Of a stretch of 64,000 bases of DNA, positions 21,136 through 34,609 are shown in pieces. Under the pieces are notes generated by a model. That model worked only from the letters and a program-made list of their open reading frames with translations, was not told where the DNA came from and made no database searches. The stretch comes from Paulownia fortunei (Eukaryota; Streptophyta; Magnoliopsida; Lamiales; Paulowniaceae). The DNA is taken from positions 24,086,509 through 24,150,508 of the forward strand of contig CM033112.1 in assembly GCA_019321725.1 (NCBI GenBank), written 5' to 3'. A program made the translations under genes and the position numbers. The stretch's first letter is position 1, and every line of letters starts with the position of its first letter.

Positions 21136-24100
21136 ATTTTGCGAAATTAAAATTTATCAACACTAACAGCTATTTTGAATGGGTTCAAGTCTTAATTTCT
21201 ACATCAACTATTAGTTTGTTTTTAAGATTTTTAAATAGATGGGTCATGTGCTCTTACTACATGGTGGGGTGTGGTTAAATTTTGGCACCTTCCCCTCACT
21301 TGACAAATATAGTCTGCATTTAATAAGTTTTGCTTGCTAAATCTAGACCAAATCTCTGAAGTTCTGTGGATTCAGATATCTAAATCAACTGACCAGCTGA
21401 ACCTATCTTAACTAAATTATGCTGCTGGCATTCATATCAAGTTTCATTTATTAAATTTGAAATGGGATTCTTTTTATCTACTTCTCACCTCTTTCTTTTA
21501 GTGATACTTTTTATGGTAATGGAATTTGGGTACAAGAGAGCAAAATTTTGATGGAAAATATTGGATGGATGCCTCGTGCTAATTCACTGTATATTAGATT
21601 TCATATTCTTCCTTCATCAGCTCCATTTTTTTTTATATGATTTCATTTATATGTCCTCATCATTAATTTTGTTTTTTAACCAAAGGTTTTGATGTTTCCC
21701 ATCTTGTTGGATGACCAATCCTTGGCCACGGAGTTTCAAAATTTTATTGAAGCAATTGATAATTCTCATGAATTGACATTGGACGGACATCAACAGTATC
21801 CAGTATGACTTCATCATGATCATTTTCCCTTGTCCTTTAGATTTTTTTCTTTAATATACACTTTGCGTGTTTCTGTGGCAATCCTACTAAACCGTCCTCT
21901 CTTCCTTTTCTTATTGTTTGTCAGGGAGTTTATGCATTGCTTTTTTTCAACAGTAGAAGAGTGCGATCTATAGGTCTTCGCTTGGCTGGACATATGGGTA
22001 AATTGAGGTACCCTTTTTCCTTGTGCTGGCAGTTTGCTATAGCTTGATTTTAATTACAATCTTTTGAATGTTATTCTTCAATTTGTATTTTGTTATGCCT
22101 CTGCAATTCATCATTATTTATGTTATAATGTTTTATGAGCTTGGGAATGGAGGTAATCCTTGGAGGCCATATATTATGCCAAGTTCTTATAGCACATATC
22201 TTATTCTGAAGTTTCTTTCTGATATTACTCAAAAGAAAAAAAAGTAATGGTTTCAGTATGGTATGATGATATGCCTGATTTAAATAGAACATATTCCCTT
22301 GCAATTAGTGATTTTGGTGGGATCAAACTTACTGACGTCACTCAATGTGGACCATGCTAATGTTTGTCAATTCTATTTGTAATTTTTCTGTGGCTGCTGT
22401 TTGTACAACTTTTTTGCTCTAAAGGCCTTTCTTTGGGCAATGTGTTATTTTTATATGTAGATACTTTTAAAAAAATCTCATGGTTTGATAAATTTGGTCA
22501 TTCATATTGCTTTTGGTGATTTTCTTAATGTCAAGAATTCATGGTATAGCTGTATGCTAGAGGATCATTTTATTCTTTGGATGTAAATGCTTGGTAGTTT
22601 GTTTGTCTAATGTTTTGAGTCTTTGATCCAGTGAAATGCTTACAGATGATCACCTAATCTGTAGTTGGGAATTGTTGGATCGCAATTTTCGGTTTGCCAT
22701 AATTCTGACTATTCCTAGTTTTATAATGCTCAAATTACAGATTTTCTCTCTCTTGGAGTGGTTTCTTTCTTGTGGAATTTCAGTTTGTCTAGGAATCATA
22801 TTAAAATAAATAGGAGTGTTTTGTTTGTCGTTGGACCTTCTTGTTTGTTCTTCATGTTGCTCTGCTGATTGCGGAATTTAGATATCAGTCAGTGTACAGC
22901 TTTGTTGATGTTCTATTTTGAACCTTCACGTGAAACTAAAGGTACACTTATCCTTTTTGGATGACCAAGGTTCCCTCACGAAGTTGATGCTTTTGCTTTG
23001 ACTATAATTAGTGGCAGGGTGAGCAAAATGTTTAGTTGACTGTGTAAATTCATATTTTCCATTCCACATATTTGCACTCCACATATTTGCAATCCATTTT
23101 GTTTTCAATTGTCGTAGTTTGGATTATTTTTTTGTAATATTAAAGCTCATCTTATTTTGCAATCAGGTTGCATGCAACTTAAGGAAATTTTTTAATCTGG
23201 ATCTTGGTTGATTTAGGATGTTTCTATTGGTAACCATTTCTTGGTTGATTTAGGATGTTTTGATTGGTAACCTTAAGAAAAGACATTAACAACTTTTCCA
23301 AATTAGTTGGGGGAGGAGTGGTCATTGGAAAAAGTTGGAGAGAGAGGAATGAGAGTGTGAGGGTGTCAGGAGTTTCTGCGGCGCTGGAACTTTTTAACTG
23401 CCAGATTCCAAGGTATTGGATTGTTAAAGAATTTTTGGCCTCACTAACGAGTTCTGGGCTTGTGATCATATGAAAGATCTGAAAAAGGGTTGGCCTGCCA
23501 TGATTTTGCCCCCATTACAAAAACAAAATTATTGCATCCCTATACTGTATTGGTTTATATGGTGCTTTTTATCTTTTAATTGTTTTTAATTCTTTCTCTG
23601 TATCTCTCTCTCTCTCTTTTCCCCATCCATTCTATCATATCTTAAAACTACTTTAGTGTTTTTGCCAAACACTGTTTGATGTGAGAGGGTATATGCAATC
23701 TTTTAAAAAATTGTTGCACTTGTCATGTGTAAGTACACATTTTTGACACTTTTCCCATTTCAATACAGTCTACAACAGCAGAGTTATACATGGTTGAGTC
23801 TTGGAAATGGCCAATCCGTGTTATAAAGGTCTTATTGAATGGACAAAGCGTAATATCCAACCAAAAGCCCTTGAAAATTGTGTTATTTCTTCTTCTGTTT
23901 CATGCAGGAGATCAACAGACTTGGATCCACTGCAGCATTTAGTCAAGAAATGCATTTGCATATTGGAAACAGAAGGCGTGCAGTCAGCTGTTGAGACATC
24001 AAGACCTAGGGTGCAACTGGATCGAATAACTGTATGGCTTGGAATGAAAGCATTGTAGGAAGCAGCTGGTTTCATTTCTCAATATGTGTAAACAGATACT

Positions 24101-27100
24101 TGTTTTGTGATTAATAACTTTTCCCATTTTTCATCTTGAAGGGTTGGGTTTTTAGAGCCTCCTGCATTTGAAGAAGGGATTTTAGATCGGTATCCCATTT
24201 TCCTTAGTATTGTGCTGAACCATATTAGTGACGATTCACTTGAGTTTTCTCATGCGGTTAACTGCCTGAGACTACTATTTGAGAAGCTTGGTATATGATT
24301 ATTTTCGCTTTTTGGTAATTTAATAAGTGCAAACATTTGGCAACACGTGTTTTGATGTTATTGTTGCACAGGATGTAAACTATGGTTGAGGGCTACATTG
24401 TCTCCTAGTGTTATGAGAAATACACTTCTCGGTCAGTGTTTCCATACTCGAAATGAGAAAAGCCATAAAGAAATTTTTGATCTTTTCCAGCCTTTTCTGC
24501 AGGCATGTCTACATTTTGTTTGAATTCTTTCACTGATTCTCTCTCTCTCTCTATCCTTTCTGTTCTTTTATTTCTTGGAGACGTAAGTGGTGTGCTATTC
24601 TTCATTGCCTATAATGTTTATTTTATCCTTCCAGTCTCTTGAAGCTCTGCAAGATGGAGAACATGAAAAACAAAGAAGGCATTTTCTATACTTTCTCCTG
24701 CATCAAGTGCCTGTGAGCAGTAATTTTAGCATCCTGATGAGGAAAAAGGCTTGTCAGGTTGCTCTTTCATCTTCTATGACATCTTAGCTAAAGCATGTTA
24801 TTTTTGGCTGCCTGCAATGTTCATCTCTGGTGGTTTTCCTTTTCATGCAGATTGCTCTTCTCATTATTCTTCGAGGTTACAGGATGGATCCACCTTGCCC
24901 ACCTTCTGAATGTGCACACATGTGGTAGGCATCTGTTGGGAACATGTCTGTGAGCTTTATTTTAGATGTGTGGACAAGTAATGTAACTATTACGAGTGAT
25001 TGGATACCTGAACATACATTTATGCTAGTGATTAATTTAAATTGATTTTTTATTTCTCTGTTTCTCTTTGCCGTGAATTTTACAGGGGGCCTTCTCTTGT
25101 GTCTTCTCTGAAGGATTCATCGCTGCACAGTTCTCTTCGGCAACCTGCAATTGATCTTATTCAAACAATTGTAGTGTCTGATGCTTCTGCATTGATCTCT
25201 GTAATTTTGAATGGTCAGTTGCATCCAAGTGATAAACCAATCAGGCCTACTAATTATGGTGATGTGGAAGATGAAGAAGAGATTCTGTCTGGTCTCCATA
25301 TTGAAGAGAAGGATATTAGTTGTTGGAAAGAGTTCAGTCTGCAGCATAAAATAATCTCACAAGTAGATGGGAGCTGGATGTGTATACCAATGTTATGGTT
25401 TGATGTGTTAGTTGAAATTGATCCGTTGGTCCTACCATTATCCTTTTCCAAAGCTGTTTTTTGGGCATTATCTCGGTTTTCGCTGATAGCAACTGAGAAT
25501 AGCACAGAAATGGCTCTTTCTGTTAGGAATTGGTTGGCAACCTGTGCTTCAGAAATTTCTTATCTTTTCGGGTGGAAGGTTCCCTCTGGTTCTGATGATG
25601 GTGGGGATGGAACAGAGTCAAGAAACTCTATTAGAACTTCAACAATGTGCCTGCCTTTAGTTAGGACATTCAAGAGGTTAGTGCCTTATATTAGATGTTT
25701 TTATGGCAGCTCAAGTAATATGAACATCATAATTTGGGCATATGTGATTTTTTGCACTCTAGATGATAGAGTTGAAAGAATAGCTCAATCTGGACATATA
25801 ATGCAGGTTAACTGCTCATTACACTGTTAGAATGGAGCAAGGAGAGCTTAGGAAGCAGTGGATCTGGGAACCAGTGATGAGCAATAGTTTGATTCTCTTG
25901 CTTGTGGATCCTAATGATGTAATTGTTATTCATTATGATAGTTTTGCTTTGAGTTCTTGACAAATATGATTGTTATATTTTCTTGAATGATCTTGTCTAA
26001 AGTTGGGCCCCAAATTTATCTGATTGCTGTAGAATACCAGGCAAGTGGGTAGGCTTATTCTCGAACAAGTTTCAAAGATGCGTGGCCTTACTTGTGGTCT
26101 GCAATTTCTTTGCTCCGCACCATCTTCATTGTCAGCCATTCTTTTGGGGTTGAGACATGCTCTGAAATTGGTAAGATATTGTAGTAAAGTGGGACAGCTA
26201 CTTCTTTTAGTGTCGAGAATAACTTTGCTTGCAAATGTTAAAGTGCACGAGGGTAATGACTTGTCATCAAATAAAGGTCACTTGACTTTAATTACATATG
26301 TCCATATCTGTCACAGTTGCATGGGTTTTTTTGGAGCACTTATTCATTATAAAAGACGAGAATCTGGATTCACTTAAAATTGTTTTTGCTCATACCATAA
26401 GCTTCTGCAATATTGCTGAAGCCAGTTCCTGATCTTTTTTGATTTCTCTTCTCTAATAGTTAATTTTTGAGATATGTTTGAGTGAATTGCATCGAGATGG
26501 CTGCTTGGTTGCCATCTTTTCTCCCTAAGTAACAAACTAGTTAGAAGTTTAATAATTTTGATTTACTGATGTAGTTTTGTCCAACATTTTTCAGGTTCAG
26601 TTGGATTCTGTTTTGTTAAACTTTCAGACTTTACATCATCTCTTCTTCATCCTGTGCAAATTGCTCAAAGAAGGGAATTCATCTGCTCAGACCATATCCC
26701 AAAACCCGTCGGATGTTACCAACATTTTGAAATTTTCTTTGCAAGGTGGATTTCTAAAACAACCTGTATATGATTCTTCGCCCACAGATGTTGATCGGCA
26801 TTCATCAATTGCTAGCTCTGCATTATGGAAGAAGTTTACCTGCTTACTATCACAAGTTGCATGGCCTTCAATTCTGAAATGCTTAGATGGAGGCAAGACA
26901 TTCACAGATTACACAGTATCTCAGGTATTCATTACACTACTATTATGAGATGTCTATGTTAATTCTTTCTATGTTGTTATTTTAGTTTTTTTGTGCATTT
27001 CCTTGGACCTATTTAGTTTCTGTATGCATATTCATTGATCTCTTGAGCATCTTCATGTCTTTGAGAATATATTTTTTGTAAATGCATATATCAGCTGTGA

Positions 27101-30100
27101 GAAGGACATAAATGGTCCAAGATGAAACTTTTCAATAGCTTATTAATCTTGAGTAATGGGTGTTAGTTGGAACATGTAATCTGCCAATTGCTAGCCTTCA
27201 CTGTAGTTTATTATGTTGACTCGTTTCAGTGGATTCTTGGTTAATTAAATTTACTTCAGGACCAGGTTTCTCTGTACTTATTTCTGCTGTTTCTGTAGTA
27301 GGAGACCCTTTAACACATATTTGTTTCTTGTTTCAGATGACATGTATCCGTCTGCTTGAAGTCATGCCTGTTGTTTTTGAAAGGCTTCCAGAAAATTCTG
27401 GCATAATGTTGGAAACTTTTGACAGCATAAAGTGGCTTCATGATTTGGCTGATTGGGGAAAGTCATCACTTGCTGTCGTGGTTAGATATTGGAAACAAAC
27501 ATTGTCTTATTTGCTTGGTCAAATTAAAGCGTCCTGCAGTAATAAATCTGCTTCAGCAATTAGTGATATTGAGAAACTTATTTCATATGGTGAGCTTTTC
27601 AATTTACCCATGATCTGTTTTTATTCTCCACAGTGTCAATTAAAAATCGCTGCCTGCATATAATGTTTGATCTTTGGTTGGAGTGCAGAAAAAGTTTCAA
27701 TGGATGAAGTGAGCAAGCAAGTAGCACGCCTTTCTGTTTCATTAACAGATGAAGGTTCTGCATTGATCAGGAGAAACTTTTCAGCAGAATCTGAAATTTT
27801 GGTAGTTGATGAAGCAAAAGTGAGTATTCTACATTCTGAACCATTAATGGACCTGGAGGGAGGCCATGTCATAATTCTTTCTGATGATGAGAAAGAACCA
27901 GAGGTTTCTGCCCATATGGGGCTCTCTAATAGTTGGTCAAGTGAAAGTACATATGTTGATAATCATGCTGGTACAAGTGCTGCTGGAGGAGAGCTAAAAG
28001 CAGACCTGAAGGAAAAAGATGTTAGCACCCATGGTGGTCTGATGGTCTCCCCTGAGGCTTGTCCTCGACTGGGTTCTTATTCTAATGATATTGTTATTGA
28101 GAAAATGAGCTCAGATACTAATGCAGGCATACAAACATCTCAATCCCCAGTTCAAGCAGAGCTATCAGAAAATAAGAGAAAGGAAACTGAAACAAAAGAT
28201 GGTGTAAAGGACAATTCAAATTTGACGGAGATATCTGATCGAACTGTCAATTCCAAACAAGTCTATTCATTTGCGTCTCAACTCTATTCCAGTAACACGC
28301 CCTCTGATATAAATCTGACTTCTGCAAGCAATGTCGTGAATAAACCTCTAAAAACTAGTGATGAAGTCGTAAAAGAGATAGTATGTGATACTGATGATGA
28401 TGAGTGGAAGTTTTCTTTTTTCAAACCACCAAGACGTCACCAGCCACTAATTACAAAGCCAAGCACTTCTGGCCCTAAACGGCAAGTCATCCAGCTTACC
28501 CTACCTCTGGAGAACAGACCTGGCTCTATGAGGCTGGGTGGTGGAGTGAAAAGATTTCAGCCCCCTAGGCTTGATGACTGGTATAGACCCATCCTAGAGT
28601 TGGATTTCTTTGTCGCTGTTGGATTAGCTTCTGGAACTGACAAAGACTATCAAAGTGTTGGCAAATTAAAGGAAGTCCCTGTTTGTTTCCAATCACCTGA
28701 TGGGTATGTTGAAATTTTCCGGCCCTTGGTACTGGAAGAATTCAAAGCGCAATTGCAGAGTTCTTATCAGGAGATGGCTTCTGCTGAAGAAATGTGTTGT
28801 GGAAGTTTATCTGTGCTGTCAGTTGAGAGAATTGATGATTTCCATGTTGTGCGCTTTGTCCACGACGAAAATGAGTCCACTGGATCTAAAAGCCTGTTGG
28901 AAAATGATCTCATTTTACTTACCAGACAACCTCTGCGGAATTCTGTCAGTGATGTTCACACTGTTGGAAAGGTATCCTATATTTGAATATCGTGATATGT
29001 AATAACTTTGGTTCTTGAGTTGACTTGTATGACCTGAGTGGTTACCTAATTTAGGAGACAGAAAACAAAGGGTACAGTTGCCATTTCACTAACTTCATGG
29101 TCAAACTTTTCTTCAAGAATTCATTTCCGGGGGTAAATTTAGTTACAGAAGTTAATTAAGCCAATTCAACTCAGCAAGCCATAGTTATGTGGGTCGGCTA
29201 TATGAATGTCTTCTTTTGCTCTGTCAATGGCCATCTCTAGATGTTACTGGAATTCTTCTTTTTATGAAAATCAATTTATGTCTTCTTTGTTATGAAAATC
29301 AATTTGATGTTATTAGTTACAGAAGTTACTATGCTGACAAAATGTTGTTTACATGCATATGTCATTTCATTGTTATTCTTAAGAGGTTGCTGAAATTCTT
29401 TTTTTTTTTTTTTCCGTTGTGCTAACTGACGACACAGTTTTTTGGTATATGGATGATCTAATTGGTATTTTACCACTGTCCATCCTTTTGTTTTATTATC
29501 AGTTGGGGGATTATGTAGTTTGTAATTTGTGATTAAGTAGTATTGGTAATTTTTCTTGATGCTTAAGGTCTGTGGATAGATAAATTATGAACTTGACCAA
29601 TTTTCCCAAAATGTATTGTTCCATTGTTCAGTCTGCATTTTGCTGATGCTTTGTGTCTGTTCATAGGTTGAGAGGCGCGAGAAAGACAATAAAAGAAGGT
29701 TGAATATCTTAGCCATCAGACTGTATCTTCAAGGATGTTCTCGTCTTAATCGAGCTAGAAAGCTTCTTACTGAGCGAAGCAAGTGGTATGTTAGTCGTAT
29801 TATGAGCATTACCCCTCAACTTCGAGAATTCCAGGCATTGTCATCAATAAAGGAAATCCCTTTGCTTCAAATCATCTTGAACCCTGTCAATCATCCTTGT
29901 GGTCAATATGAATCGAAAACTGAAAATCTTAGTAAACTATCTCAACCTTTGCAGCAGATTTTTAAGTCATCATACAATGGCAGTCAGTTGCAGGCTATTA
30001 GTCTTGCTATTGGTCCGTTTGACTTGAAGAAGGATTTTGACTTGACTCTCATACAGGGACCTCCAGGTGTGTTGTTTTTATTTGCTTGCCTTTTTTATTT

Positions 30101-33100
30101 TCATTTTTGTGTGCTCTGGTTTCTTATGTATTTATCAATTACTCATATTTATATTCTGTGAGCGTACTTTTGCGCCAGGAACTGGAAAGACCAGAACAAT
30201 TGTGGCCATTGTTAGTGGTTTGCTTGCTTTTTCTCAAATGAAGGATTCCAAAAGATTAAGAAATGGTGGATCAGTGTGTAGCAATAGCTCTAGCGCTAAC
30301 CAAAGGATCAGTCAGTCTGCTGCAATTGCGAGGGCCTGGCAGGATGCAGCACTGGCTAGACAATTAAATGAGGACACCGAAAATAACAACAAATCTGCAG
30401 GAAGCTGCACTAGAGGCCGGATTCTCCTTTGTGCTCAATCCAATGCTGCAGTTGATGAGCTAGTTGCAAGAATATCCAGTGAAGGTCTTTATGGCTGCGA
30501 TGGACAGACGTATAAGCCATATCTTGTGAGGGTTGGTAATGCAAAGACAGTCCATCCAAATTCTCTACCCTTCTTTATTGATACACTTGTTGAAAATCGT
30601 CTAGGGGAGGAAAAGAGGAATGCACATGATGAAAAAAAGAGTGGGACTTGTGCAGACTCTTTAACCATAATACGTACTAATCTAGAGAAGTTAGTGGACC
30701 GCATAAGATATTATGAAGCCAAGAGGGCTAGCTTGGAGGAAGGAAATTCTGACTCTAAAACTATAGCAAAAGGAGATTGTGGAGATGCCAAGGTATTGTC
30801 TGATGCTGAACTAAAAGAAAAGCTAAGGCAGTTATATGAAAAGAAGAAAGCAATATATACAGATCTTGCCAATGTTCAGGCAAGAGAGAAGAAAGCCAGT
30901 GAAGAAATCAGAGCCCTAAGACACAAATTTCGAACTGCCATCTTGAAGGAGGCTGAAATTGTGGTGACTACACTAAGTGGCTGTGGTGGAGATCTATATG
31001 GGGTGTGCTCTGAATCTATATCAGGCCATAAATTCATTAATGCATCTGAAAATACTCTATTTGATGCTGTTGTGATTGATGAAGCGGCTCAAGTACTTTC
31101 TTTTCCCCTTCTTGTCTTATCCTTATTCTCTCTGTTGATTTGCTTTTTCAATTGTCATGAATCCTCGTGCATCTTTCTTTTTCTGCCTTTTGATACTGTG
31201 TTCTATTTTACTTTTTACCCAAGGCCCTGGAACCTGCCACTTTGATTCCATTTCAGCTCCTAAAATCGAGGGGAACCAAATGTATCATGGTAAGCAGTTG
31301 ATCAAGCATTTGCTTCATTTTTGTTTTCAAGAATGCTCGGTATCATTTACACGGGGATTTTTTTTGTAAGGTTGGTGATCCAAAACAGCTTCCTGCCACA
31401 GTTCTCTCTAATGTTGCCAGCAAATACTTGTTTCAATGCAGCATGTTTGAAAGATTGCAGAGGGCAGGTCATCCTGTAATCATGCTCACCCAACAGGTAG
31501 TCTGAATATCCAAGTTGTTTCTTAATGAGAAAAATTCCTCCCTTTTTTCCACTTTTTAACTTAAAGGACCATTAATCTGACTCTAAGCATATGAACGTAC
31601 TTATTTTAGTTCTATAGCCAGCAGGTCTTGTGATTTTTGATTGATTTTTATCCAACAGATAAATCTGACTATTTTTAATGTCTTTAATAGTCTCTTCTAT
31701 TATTCATTCTCCCTGCTTATGAATTCATCTTTGGCTTAGTAGATTTGTGACTCAGCATGGCAAATAGTGGCTGTAAAATGGTTCTTATACCTCTTTGCTT
31801 AAATAGTTTACGGAGCATCTTGAAATGATTTTGGAAATTTTCCTCCCACAGTTCCTTGCACTTTTCGATGTGTTTTGGTCTACAAGAATGGAGTAGTTTT
31901 ATTACCTGGCGAGGCCTTCAACTCCACCACTTTCTTTTGCTTGGCAGATATTGTTTGAGATAGATAGTTGGAACTGATGTGAAAGTCAGGACATTGTGGT
32001 AGTTTTAAGAACTTTTCCTTAAGTTTGTATATTTTGGTTATTACTGGTAATAGGATATGTACTAGAAAAGCTATTTTAGCTTGAAATATGTGGAAGCGAA
32101 AATGTTTCAAAAGAAGTGCTTCAGTGTCTCTTTGATTAGTTAGAGTGCCAACAGACAAACTATTGGTGTAATAGGTTCCAGTACAAGGGACATGAAACTC
32201 AATTCAAGAATCAGTATGTCGCACAAATATGTGCTTTCTTCAACTTTGTCATTACAATGCTACACGAAAGGAATTAAAGATACACATGTTTCAATCTTTT
32301 GTTTTCTGCATAATCATTAAACATAAAAAGGTTAAATGGAAAAGAATAACTGTTTAGTTGATCATGAGAGGAGAGGAGCAAAAGGTTTGGTTGAGCTTGC
32401 AGTTAAAGATGAGGAGACTCCATTTGAAAATTTTCTTTCTGGTAACAGCGGTTCAAACTATTGAAACTTCGTAATGGTTATGAAATTGTCAGATATAAAT
32501 TTTTAATATGTATTCTGATCATTAAAAAGATGGCAGAGATCAAAGCTGCCAATCCATTAAGGAGTCTGCTAATATTTTAAAGATAAAATGCAAAGTTCTG
32601 GTGTTGGTGGAAAGATCAATGTTTCTTTTGAATTGCTATAGTATAAAACATTGACCTGTAAAAGCCTCTTGTTTTGATGGCTGTTGTATTATTTTATTCG
32701 CGTATTAGTACAAACTTCATATGCATTTTATGGTTGCAAGCTGCACCTATACATCTCATGTCGAAAATGTAGATAGAAATACCTTAAGTGGATTTGATTG
32801 CTTGCAATTTAACAACCTCTATTTCAGGAGCATTGAGCTTGAAGATATAGCCATTTCATACAAAGCCTGCTATGTACAATCTACCTTCGAACACTTGAAT
32901 TTTTGAGATGAAATTAATGAACAAAGTTTGTCTTAGATAAAGTATTAAAGTCTGTTATTTAGTTGTATCTTTTTTTCCTATCATTTCTGCCTTGTTCTGT
33001 TACTGCTAGAATTACTTGTCTTTCAGTATTAAACAAATAATCAAAGTATTCATGAAATTACCAGTATAGGATGCATCCAGAGATATGCCATTTTCCTTCT

Positions 33101-34609
33101 TCACATTTCTATGAGGGCAAGTTGCTGAATGGAGATCAGATGTCTGGAAAAGCTGCATCCTTCCATCAGACTCGGTGCCTTGGGCCATATGTATTTTTTG
33201 ATATTATTGACGGGCAGGAGCTTCGTGGTAAGAACGCAGCGTCGTTGTCCCTGTACAATGAGTCTGAGGCTGATGCTGCAGTTGAAGTGTTACGATTTTT
33301 TAAGAAGAGGTACTTAATCCATCATCTCTGTGATTTTTTTTGGTCAACCACTTTTATGATTAAGACAGTTGTATTTGACAGTTATCCCTCTGAATTTTTG
33401 GGCGGAAGAATTGGCATCATAACTCCTTATAAGCGTCAATTATCGCTGTTACGTTCACGATTCTCGAGTGCATTTGGGTCTTCTATCACAGCTGACATGG
33501 AATTTAATACAGTTGATGGTTTTCAAGGTCGAGAAGTTGATATCCTGCTACTTTCTACTGTTCGAGCATCAGGATCCTGCTCTGAAATACCCAGGGTTAG
33601 CTCTAGCAATCTTGGATTTGTGGCTGACGTGAGACGGATGAATGTTGCTTTGACTAGGGCCAAACTCTCTCTGTGGATTTTTGGTAATGCAAGAACATTA
33701 CAGACAAACCAGAGCTGGGCAGCTCTTGTAGAAGATGCAAAACAAAGGAATTTGATTGTATTGGGAAGAAAGCCGTACAGTTCGATATGTAAGTTCGGTT
33801 TGGAAAACAGACCAAGTTCACGAAATTCCTCAAATATTCAGCTGGAGGAAGTTGAAAGGGTCAAAGCTGTAAGTGAATGTGTGAATACACAGAAGAAGAT
33901 TGTGAATCATTCTTCTGAAAGGAAGATAAAATACATTGGTACTGTACTGGAAAGTGTCAGTACAGGTGAAGATATTTCTCCTTCAGCGAAGGATGGCGCT
34001 AAAGATGACAAAAAAAGAGCTAGAGATGGAACAAAATTTTCAGTGATGGAGGAGGTTGCATCTGTTGTAAATCCAAATAGTGATAACAAAGTATTGAATG
34101 GTGCAATGTCAAATGTGGAAGAAAATCAAGAGAAAACTGATAAAAGCTGGGCCTATAGGGATAATGACAAGCAAATTAATGTGGTAAAAGCTGATGTTGG
34201 AAAGGGAAACGATAATTACAATATAAGGAGACATTCAGCTAACACTGGAAAGGCGAAGAGTAGAAGTCAGAAACACCTGAGACCTGTAGCCGATGAAATG
34301 CGTTCAAAAACTATTAAGCATGATAGGCCACTGGAGGTGAAAATTGCCACATCGTCTTCTGAGAGAAGCTTCAAGGAGAAGGGTGAACAAGGAGCTTCTA
34401 ATCAAGTTGAAATACTTAGAGATTCAATCATGAAAAGGAAACAGCAGCGAGAAGCCGTTGATGCTCTCCTGTCGTCAGCTCTTATATCTTCAAAGAAGTC
34501 AGAATCTTTGGTGAAATCATCTGTGAAGAGGACTCTTTCAAAAACAAATTCCAGTGGTCATCCGTCAGACCCCAGAAACGAAGAAATGGTTAGGTCATCC
34601 TTCTCGTAG
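19290..34609 (+). CDS. SEN1/senataxin-type superfamily 1 RNA/DNA helicase
   Basis: 21 exons, 2342 codons by my model: 19290-19423, 19798-20182, 21686-21802, 21925-22007, 23908-24054, 24142-24290, 24372-24502, 24635-24757, 24851-24924, 25086-25676, 25807-25918, 26033-26170, 26595-26924, 27337-27589, 27689-28971, 29667-30066, 30179-31092, 31224-31289, 31371-31496, 33065-33309, 33382-34609. Every junction keeps phase. The N-terminal 1300 residues form a helical SEN1-type region (WCGYWDLMGPLLETFYNY near the start). The helicase core has Walker A GPPGTGKT split by intron 16 (about residue 1480), CAQSNAAVDEL, Walker B DEAAQ (1784-1788), GDPKQLPATV (1812), YRMHPEI (1853), VDGFQGREVD and RRMNVALTRAK. 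A lysine/serine-rich tail follows. Sen1 helicases resolve R-loops and end transcription in the nucleus. Length and layout match a long Arabidopsis homologue, At1g16800 as I recall. The C-terminus could differ if a donor at 34589 is used. Confidence 0.92.
21098..21134. repeat. (TTA)n microsatellite in helicase intron 2
   Basis: About twelve TTA/ATT units in the 1.5-kb second intron (20183-21685), which otherwise shows nothing recognisable. Confidence 0.95.
22008..23907 (+). other. Long helicase intron 4 (1.9 kb)
   Basis: Phase and protein continuity join exon 4 directly to exon 5, so this whole stretch is intron. It contains a 30-bp imperfect direct repeat at about 23204 and 23241 (TTGGTTGATTTAGGATGTTT) and a CT run near 23602-23616. 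No exon or element was found. Confidence 0.75.
24503..24634 (+). other. Probable GC-AG intron of the helicase gene
   Basis: The exon before it ends TTTCTGCAG and the intron starts GCATGT. The acceptor is TTCCAG at 24634. The nearest GT donor, four bases on, would bring a TGA into frame at once. The GC donor keeps phase 0 and joins the family sequence PFLQ to SLEALQDGEH. Confidence 0.75.
31497..33064 (+). other. Long helicase intron 19 (1.6 kb)
   Basis: Lies between the exon ending MLTQQ and the one starting YRMHPEI, two adjacent helicase motifs. No coding sequence or named element is visible inside. Confidence 0.75.

Noticed and set aside
20913..21278. 121-codon ORF with a tyrosine run
   Set aside because: The YYYY run is the (TTA)n microsatellite in a helicase intron.
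31880..32158. Minus-strand 92-codon ORF
   Set aside because: Inside a helicase intron; no recognisable domain or start context.
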